From contig NZ_LT607751.1 of the NCBI RefSeq assembly GCF_900090305.1, forward strand, positions 1,488,001 to 1,552,000: a DNA stretch of 64,000 nt, written 5' to 3'. Under the pieces are notes generated by a model that saw only the letters and a list, made by a program, of their open reading frames with translations, ran no database searches and had not been told where the DNA came from. Positions 57,821 to 64,000 of the stretch are shown here, piece after piece. Position 1 is the first letter of the stretch. Each line of letters begins with the position of its first letter. The stretch comes from Micromonospora siamensis (GTDB lineage: Bacteria > Actinomycetota > Actinomycetes > Mycobacteriales > Micromonosporaceae). A program made the position numbers and the translations under genes.

Positions 57821-58264
57821 TCAACCGCCGAACGCGACCGCCAGTGCGGCGGCGACGAACACCAGCTGGAGGGCGGTGCGTACGCCCAGCGGGGTGACCG
57901 GCCGGCCGGCGAGGGTGAGCCGGCGGCGGGCGGCCGTGACGTTGGCCGGGAACATGGCCAGCGTCAGCAGCGCCAGGCCGGCGGCGGCCCAACGGGCGGT
58001 GGCCGGCACGAGCAGTGCGACCGCTCCGGCGAGTTCCAGCACGCCGGTCAGGGTGACCAGCAGGTCGGGCCGGGGCAGCGCGGGCGGGACCATGGCGATC
58101 AGGTCGGCGCGGCGGGACGCGAAGTGGGCCACGCCGGTCAGCAGGAACATCAGCGCCAGGCCGACCCGCAGCGCGGGGTGCCAGCCGTCCAGGGCGGACG
58201 CGCCCAGCAGGCCGGCGAGCCGGGCCGCCGTGGTGCCGGCGAGGAGAGCGATCAGGGGTGCCAC
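57821..58264 (-). CDS. DoxX family membrane protein
   Basis: The protein has 147 residues and four hydrophobic segments: VAPLIALLAG-containing start, HPALRVGLALMFLLTGVAHF, LLVTLTGVLELAGAVALLVP and WAAAGLALLTLAMFPANV. The DoxX fold is found in actinobacterial membrane oxidoreductase complexes tied to thiol and oxidative stress. GTG 58264 was chosen since GGAGGG lies 6 bases upstream; an earlier in-frame start would reach into the operator. Divergent from the TetR gene. Confidence 0.85.
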   Translation of the reverse strand: MAPLIALLAGTTAARLAGLLGASALDGWHPALRVGLALMFLLTGVAHFASRRADLIAMVPPALPRPDLLVTLTGVLELAGAVALLVPATARWAAAGLALLTLAMFPANVTAARRRLTLAGRPVTPLGVRTALQLVFVAAALAVAFGG

Positions 58265-58283
58265 GGGTGTCCCTCCGGAGACC

Positions 58284-58343
58284 AATCTTGTCGATGACAA
58301 GATTGAGCCCTGAAGGGGTAACTTGTCAATGACAAGTTAGGCT
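58284..58343. promoter_or_regulatory. Two TetR operators and leaderless tetR promoter
   Basis: Operator 1 (58284-58304) has arms AATCTTGTC and GACAAGATT around GAT; operator 2 (58320-58338) has AACTTGTC and GACAAGTT around AAT. Both share TTGTC-N3-GACAA, centres 35 bases apart. TAGGCT (58338-58343) is 6 bases before the tetR ATG, so transcription is predicted to be leaderless. Confidence 0.75.
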
Positions 58344-58349
58344 GTCGGC

Positions 58350-58898
58350 ATGGCCGGATCGCGTTCGTACCATCACGGGGACCTGCGCCGCGCGCTGCTC
58401 GACGCGGCGGCCCAGGCGATGGCCGGGTCCGACCCGGCCGCCCTGAGCCTGCGCGACCTGGCCCGCCGGGCCGGCGTCTCGCACGCCGCCCCCGCCCACC
58501 ACTTCGGCGACAAGGCCGGGCTGCTCACCGCGCTGGCCACCCAGGGGTTCGACCTGCTCGGCGAGGCGCTGCGGGGCGGCGGGGACGACCTGCTGGCCAC
58601 CGGCGTGGCCTACGTCGGCTTCGCGGTGCGGCACAAGGCCCACTTCGAGGTGATGTTCCGCCCGGAGCTCTACCGCGCCGACGACCCGGAGCTGGTGGCG
58701 GCCCGCGACCGCACCGGGGAGCTGCTGCGCGCCGGGGTCGCCCGGCACACCGGAGGCGACCCGGACGTCGACGCGCTCGCGGCCTGGTCCATCGTGCACG
58801 GCTTCGCGACGCTCTGGCTCTCCGGCGCCCTGCCGACCCGGGTCGGCGCCGACCCGGAGGCCGCCGCCCGCGAGGTGATCGGCCGGCTGTTCCGCTGA
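58350..58898 (+). CDS. TetR/AcrR family regulator
   Basis: The protein has 182 residues. N-terminal DNA-binding segment YHHGDLRRALLDAAAQAM, LSLRDLARRAGVSHAAPAHHFGDKAGLLTALATQGF, then an all-helical ligand domain containing a HFEVMFRPELYRADDPEL region typical of the TetR_C_13-like group. It is divergent from doxX and preceded by two palindromes. ATG 58350; leaderless. The inducer is unknown. Confidence 0.92.
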   Translation: MAGSRSYHHGDLRRALLDAAAQAMAGSDPAALSLRDLARRAGVSHAAPAHHFGDKAGLLTALATQGFDLLGEALRGGGDDLLATGVAYVGFAVRHKAHFEVMFRPELYRADDPELVAARDRTGELLRAGVARHTGGDPDVDALAAWSIVHGFATLWLSGALPTRVGADPEAAAREVIGRLFR

Positions 58899-58940
58899 CC
58901 GCCGGGCCCCTCGCCGACTGGGGCGAGGGGCGACCGGCGG
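58899..58940. terminator. Terminator between tetR and guaB1 genes
   Basis: Inner stem GCCCCTCGCC (58906-58915) and GGCGAGGGGC (58922-58931), with outer CCGCCGG/CCGGCGG pairing. Confidence 0.75.
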
Positions 58941-58941
58941 C

Positions 58942-60640
<1,699 letters not shown>

Positions 60641-60689
60641 GTCCGAGTGCTCTCGTCCTCGCCAGCCCGCGCACCCTCAGGGCGTCGGG

Positions 60690-62441
60690 TCAGGCGATGG
60701 TGCAGATGGCGGCGCCGGCGCCGATGGTCGCGCCGACCGCGGCGGAGAGGCCGCTGACGGTGCCGGCCTTGTGGGCGTGCAGCGGCTGCTCCATCTTCAT
60801 CGCCTCCAGGACGACCACCAGGTCACCCTCGGCGACGGTGTCCCCGTCCGCTACGGCGATCTTGACGATGGTGCCCTGCATGGGCGAGGTGAGCGAGTCC
60901 CCGCCGACGGTGGCGCCGGCCTTGGCGCCGCCACCCCGCCGGGCCGGCTTCTTCGCGGCGGGCGCGGCGGTGGTCGTACCAGCGGCGAGGCCGGCGGGGA
61001 GGGTCACCTCCAGCCGCTTGCCACCCACCTCGACCACGACGGTCTCGCGCTCGGCCGGGCCCTCGGCGGCGCCAGGGGTCGCGGTGAAGGCCGGCACGGT
61101 GTTGTCGAACTCGGTCTCGATCCACCGGGTGTGCACGGTGAACGGCTCGGCGGTGAACGCCTCGTCCCGGACCACCAGGCGGTGGAAGGGCAGCGCGGTG
61201 GCCATGCCGTCGACGACCATCTCGTCCAGGGCGCGGCGGGCCCGCTCCAGGGCCTCGGTACGCGTCTCGCCGACGATGATCACCTTGGCCAGCAGCGAGT
61301 CGAAGTTGCCGCCGATCACGTCACCGGCCGAGATGCCGGTGTCGACCCGGACGCCGGGGCCGCTGGGCAGCCGCAGCGCGGTGACCGTGCCCGGGGCGGG
61401 CAGGAAGTTGCGGCCCGGGTCCTCGCCGTTGATCCGGAACTCGATGGCGTGCCCGCGCGGCGTCGGGTCCTCGGTGATCCGCAGCTTGTCGCCGTCGGCG
61501 ATCCGGAACTGCTCGCGGACCAGGTCGATGCCGGCGGTCTCCTCGGTGACCGGGTGCTCGACCTGGAGCCGGGTGTTGACCTCCAGGAAGGAGATGGTGC
61601 CGTCCGCGCCGACCAGGTACTCGACCGTGCCGGCGCCGTGGTAGCCGGCCTCCCGGCAGATCGCCTTGGCGCTGTCGTGGATCTGGGCGCGCTGGGCGTC
61701 GGTGAGGAACGGCGCGGGGGCCTCCTCGACCAGCTTCTGGTGCCGGCGCTGCAACGAGCAGTCCCGGGTGCCGACCACGATCACGTTGCCGTGCTGGTCG
61801 GCGAGGACCTGCGCCTCGACGTGGCGCGGCTTGTCCAGGTAGCGCTCGACGAAGCACTCACCCCGGCCGAACGCGGCGACCGCCTCGCGGGTGGCCGACT
61901 CGAACAGGTGCGGGATCTCCTCCATCGTGCGGGCCACCTTGAGGCCGCGCCCGCCGCCGCCGAAGGCCGCCTTGATCGCGACCGGCAGGCCGTGGTCCAC
62001 GGCGAACGCGATCACCTCGTCGGCACCGCCGACCGGGTCCGGCGTGCCGGGGACCAGCGGGGCGCCGGCGCGCTGGGCGATGTGCCGGGCGGTCACCTTG
62101 TCGCCGAGGTCGCGGATCGCCTGCGGCGTGGGGCCGATCCAGGTCAGCCCGGCGTCGATGACGGCCTGGGCGAAGTCGGCGTTCTCGGAGAGGAAGCCGT
62201 AGCCGGGGTGCACCGCGTCGGCGCCGGCCTTCGCGGCGACGTCGATCAGCTTGTCGATCCGCAGGTAGCTGTCCGCCGCGGTGTCGCCGCCGAGGGCGTA
62301 CGCCTCGTCGGCGAGGGTGGCGTGCAGGGCGTCCCGGTCGGAGTCGGCGTAGACGGCGACGCTGGCCAGGCCGGCGTCGCGGCAGGCGCGGATGACGCGG
62401 ACGGCGATCTCGCCGCGGTTGGCGATGAGTACCTTGCGCAC
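60690..62441 (-). CDS. Acetyl-/propionyl-CoA carboxylase alpha subunit (biotin carboxylase + BCCP)
   Basis: The protein has 583 residues. Biotin carboxylase domain: [38 protein letters not shown]-grasp [43 protein letters not shown]-terminal biotin carrier [19 protein letters not shown] with the biotinylated Lys in EAMKM. GTG 62441 with GGAGG 9 bases upstream. It makes malonyl- or methylmalonyl-CoA with a beta subunit encoded elsewhere; it can feed the mutase substrate pool at 38 kb. Confidence 0.95.
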   Translation of the reverse strand: MRKVLIANRGEIAVRVIRACRDAGLASVAVYADSDRDALHATLADEAYALGGDTAADSYLRIDKLIDVAAKAGADAVHPGYGFLSENADFAQAVIDAGLTWIGPTPQAIRDLGDKVTARHIAQRAGAPLVPGTPDPVGGADEVIAFAVDHGLPVAIKAAFGGGGRGLKVARTMEEIPHLFESATREAVAAFGRGECFVERYLDKPRHVEAQVLADQHGNVIVVGTRDCSLQRRHQKLVEEAPAPFLTDAQRAQIHDSAKAICREAGYHGAGTVEYLVGADGTISFLEVNTRLQVEHPVTEETAGIDLVREQFRIADGDKLRITEDPTPRGHAIEFRINGEDPGRNFLPAPGTVTALRLPSGPGVRVDTGISAGDVIGGNFDSLLAKVIIVGETRTEALERARRALDEMVVDGMATALPFHRLVVRDEAFTAEPFTVHTRWIETEFDNTVPAFTATPGAAEGPAERETVVVEVGGKRLEVTLPAGLAAGTTTAAPAAKKPARRGGGAKAGATVGGDSLTSPMQGTIVKIAVADGDTVAEGDLVVVLEAMKMEQPLHAHKAGTVSGLSAAVGATIGAGAAICTIA

Positions 62442-62560
62442 CTTGGTGCTCCTCCCCGGGGGTCGATGACCGGGAGTGTATCGGCCGGCCCGCCGACCCT
62501 AACGATCGCTCAGTGTGGGATGCGGCACTGCCGTTCCGACGGCTAGTCAAACTTGTTTAT

Positions 62561-62566
62561 TACGCT
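62561..62566 (+). promoter_or_regulatory. -10 element of leaderless PadR message
   Basis: TACGCT followed by 6 bases and GTG 62573; AAACTTGTTT lies just upstream. Confidence 0.45.
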
Positions 62567-62572
62567 TGTGGG

Positions 62573-63190
62573 GTGTCGGCAACGCGGATGATGATTCTGG
62601 GCCTGGTCAGGTGGATGCAGCCGGTGCACGGCTATGACGTGCGACGTGAGCTGCTGAGCTGGAGCGCGGACAAGTGGGCCAACGTGCAGCCCGGCTCGAT
62701 CTACCACGCGCTGCGCAAGCTCGCCGACGAGGGCCTGCTGCGCGCGGTCTCCACCGAGCAGGTCGGCGCCCGCCCCGCCCGCACCTCGTACGAGGTGACG
62801 CCGAAGGGGGAGGAGGAGTTCGAGACGCTGCTGCGGGCCCAGTGGTGGCAGGTCCACGACCGGCCGGACCCGTTCACGGCGGCCTTCTCGTTCCTGCCCG
62901 CGCTGCCCCGCGGCGAGGCGGCGGCGGCACTGCGCAACCGGGCGAACCTGATCCGGGCCGGGCTCGGCGCGGCCCGCGCCTCGATGGAGTCGGACTGGGC
63001 GCGCAACAACAAGCCCGTGCACGTGACGTGGATGTTGGAACTCTGGCTCGCCCGGGCCGAGGTGGAGATCTCCTGGTGCGAGCGGGTCGCGGAGCGGATC
63101 GAGTCGGGAGTGTCGTACCTGCCCGCTGGGATGGAGCGCGCACCGGGCTGGCGGAACGGCGAGAAGCCCGGCGACCTGAACGCGGATTAA
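62573..63190 (+). CDS. PadR family regulator of a DrrA-type ABC transporter
   Basis: The protein has 205 residues. PadR winged helix (ILGLVRWMQPVHGYDVRRELLSWSADKWANVQPGSIYHALRKLADEGLLRAV) and the longer PadR C-terminal helical domain (AAALRNRANLIRAGLGAARASMESDW; YLPAGMER). GTG 62573 chosen (VSATRMMILGL), with -10 TACGCT 6 bases upstream. It lies directly upstream of a daunorubicin-type ABC ATPase and probably represses it. Divergent from the carboxylase gene. Confidence 0.9.
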   Translation: MSATRMMILGLVRWMQPVHGYDVRRELLSWSADKWANVQPGSIYHALRKLADEGLLRAVSTEQVGARPARTSYEVTPKGEEEFETLLRAQWWQVHDRPDPFTAAFSFLPALPRGEAAAALRNRANLIRAGLGAARASMESDWARNNKPVHVTWMLELWLARAEVEISWCERVAERIESGVSYLPAGMERAPGWRNGEKPGDLNAD

Positions 63191-63196
63191 TCAACG

Positions 63197-63226
63197 TTGA
63201 CCATAAGAGTTATATCGCGATAGCCT
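63197..63226 (+). promoter_or_regulatory. Promoter and TATCGCGATA operator of the DrrA-type gene
   Basis: TTGACC (63197-63202), an 18-base spacer, TAGCCT (63221-63226). The perfect palindrome TATCGCGATA (63213-63222) overlaps the spacer and -10. Probable PadR operator. Confidence 0.55.
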
Positions 63227-63308
63227 CACGCTGCCGCGCGGGACAGGTGCGTTCCGACGCGGGCGATCGGCGGCCGGTCACCTCCGGCCCGGACGACCAG
63301 GAGCAGAG

Positions 63309-64000
63309 ATGATCGAGACCAGGGGGCTGCGGAAGTCGTTCCGCTCCCGCGCGGGTAGGGAGACGAAGACCGTCGACGCTGTACGCGGGGTGGACCTGGC
63401 GGTCGCCGAGGGCGAGATCTTCGGCTTCCTCGGCCCCAACGGGGCCGGCAAGACCACCACGCTGCGGATGCTCGCCACGCTGATCGAGCCGGACGGCGGG
63501 GAGGCCACCATCGCCGGCGCCGACCTGCGCAAGGACCCGGCCGGGGTGCGCCGCCGGATCGGCTACGTGCCGCAGGGCGGCAGCACCTGGGACGACTCCA
63601 CCGCCCGCGAGGAACTGGTGCTCCAGGCGCGGCTCTACGGCATCGGCAAGGCCGACGCCCAGCGGCGGGCCGTCCGCGCCCTGGACGCCTTCCAGCTCAC
63701 CGAGTACGCCGACCGCAAGTGCAAGACGTACTCCGGTGGCCAGCGCCGCCGGGTCGAGATCGCGCTCGGCATCATCCACGAGCCGAAGATCGTCTTCCTG
63801 GACGAGCCGACCACCGGCCTCGACCCGCAGAGCCGTGCCCACATGTGGGACGAGATCCGCCGGCTGCGCGCCGAGGGGATGACCGTCTTCATCACCACCC
63901 ACTACCTCGACGAGGCAGACGCGCTCTGCGACCGGATCGCGATCATGGACAACGGCGAGGTGGTCGCCGAGGGCACCCCGGCCGAACTCAAGCGGGAGAT
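63309..64000 (+). CDS. DrrA-like ABC transporter ATPase, N-terminal part (3' end outside window)
   Basis: About 230 residues are present. Walker A FLGPNGAGKTTTLRML, VPQGGSTWDDSTAREELVLQARLYG, signature YSGGQRRRVEIALGII, Walker B IVFLDEPTTGLDPQSR, H-loop TTHYLDEADALCDRI. The STWD/AREELV pattern and the trailing LDEADALC fit the daunorubicin-resistance ATPase group, which exports drugs or lipids with a small permease next to it (not in window). ATG 63309 has GGAGCAG nine bases upstream. Regulation by the adjacent PadR is likely. Confidence 0.9.
   Translation, partial: MIETRGLRKSFRSRAGRETKTVDAVRGVDLAVAEGEIFGFLGPNGAGKTTTLRMLATLIEPDGGEATIAGADLRKDPAGVRRRIGYVPQGGSTWDDSTAREELVLQARLYGIGKADAQRRAVRALDAFQLTEYADRKCKTYSGGQRRRVEIALGIIHEPKIVFLDEPTTGLDPQSRAHMWDEIRRLRAEGMTVFITTHYLDEADALCDRIAIMDNGEVVAEGTPAELKRE

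Overview
The window is a contiguous piece of a very GC-rich actinobacterial chromosome. Gene families (conservon genes, F420-dependent PPOX reductase, actinobacterial cydABDC, GuaB1, biotin-dependent carboxylase alpha subunit, NAD(P)H-quinone dehydrogenase of the LpdA type), frequent GTG starts and many leaderless -10 (TANNNT)/start arrangements point to Micromonosporaceae (Micromonospora or Salinispora-like). That assignment is inference from gene content. I see no rRNA, tRNA, CRISPR array, prophage or intact insertion sequence. Both edges cut genes: an ABC ATPase on the left and a DrrA-type ABC ATPase on the right.

Layout. 1-5.4 kb: nucleoside uptake and catabolism (BmpA-type ABC importer ATPase and two permeases, cytidine deaminase with an unusual C-terminal extension, thymidine phosphorylase). 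5.5-9.9 kb: a DUF4272 protein, an RlmA/TlrB-like 23S rRNA methyltransferase with a MarR regulator, a divergent F420-type reductase with twin operator boxes, adenosine deaminase, uridine kinase. 10.1-20.2 kb: a conservon (sensor kinase, roadblock protein, DUF742 protein, small GTPase) facing a Tat-type lipoprotein and a large protein that appears to join an IS110-transposase-like domain to the same C-terminal tail as the sensor kinase. 20.3-28.7 kb: PadR and a HAAS-like membrane protein, cytochrome bd operon cydA-cydB-cydD-cydC, M56 peptidase and BlaI. 28.8-35.7 kb: deoC with a full and a half-length aldehyde dehydrogenase, upp, a GPP34 protein, phosphomannomutase. 35.7-49.3 kb: Ser/Thr kinase, methylmalonyl-CoA mutase large subunit, M20 hydrolase, several small enzymes, quinone dehydrogenase, a HigBA-like toxin-antitoxin pair, DedA. 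49.6-51.0 kb: a Thr-rich leader peptide, a perfect 15-bp hairpin and an editing-less threonyl-tRNA synthetase. 51.0-58.9 kb: drug export (heterodimeric ABC pair with MarR; MFS with MarR) and a DoxX/TetR pair. 58.9-64 kb: GuaB1, carboxylase alpha subunit, PadR and a DrrA-type ATPase.

How the genes work together. The strongest theme is nucleoside salvage: import, deamination (cdd, add), phosphorolysis (deoA), rephosphorylation (udk, upp), deoxyribose-phosphate cleavage (deoC) with aldehyde oxidation, and purine interconversion (guaB1). A second theme is local regulation of efflux or redox genes by MarR, TetR and PadR proteins, with clear palindromic operators in divergent or autoregulated promoters. 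The most unusual observations are the candidate threonine attenuator in front of the short ThrRS, the conservon-linked IS110-like protein sharing the kinase tail, a C9 homopolymer that puts a start codon out of frame at 42.1 kb, and a 21-codon mini-ORF bridging two ABC exporter genes.
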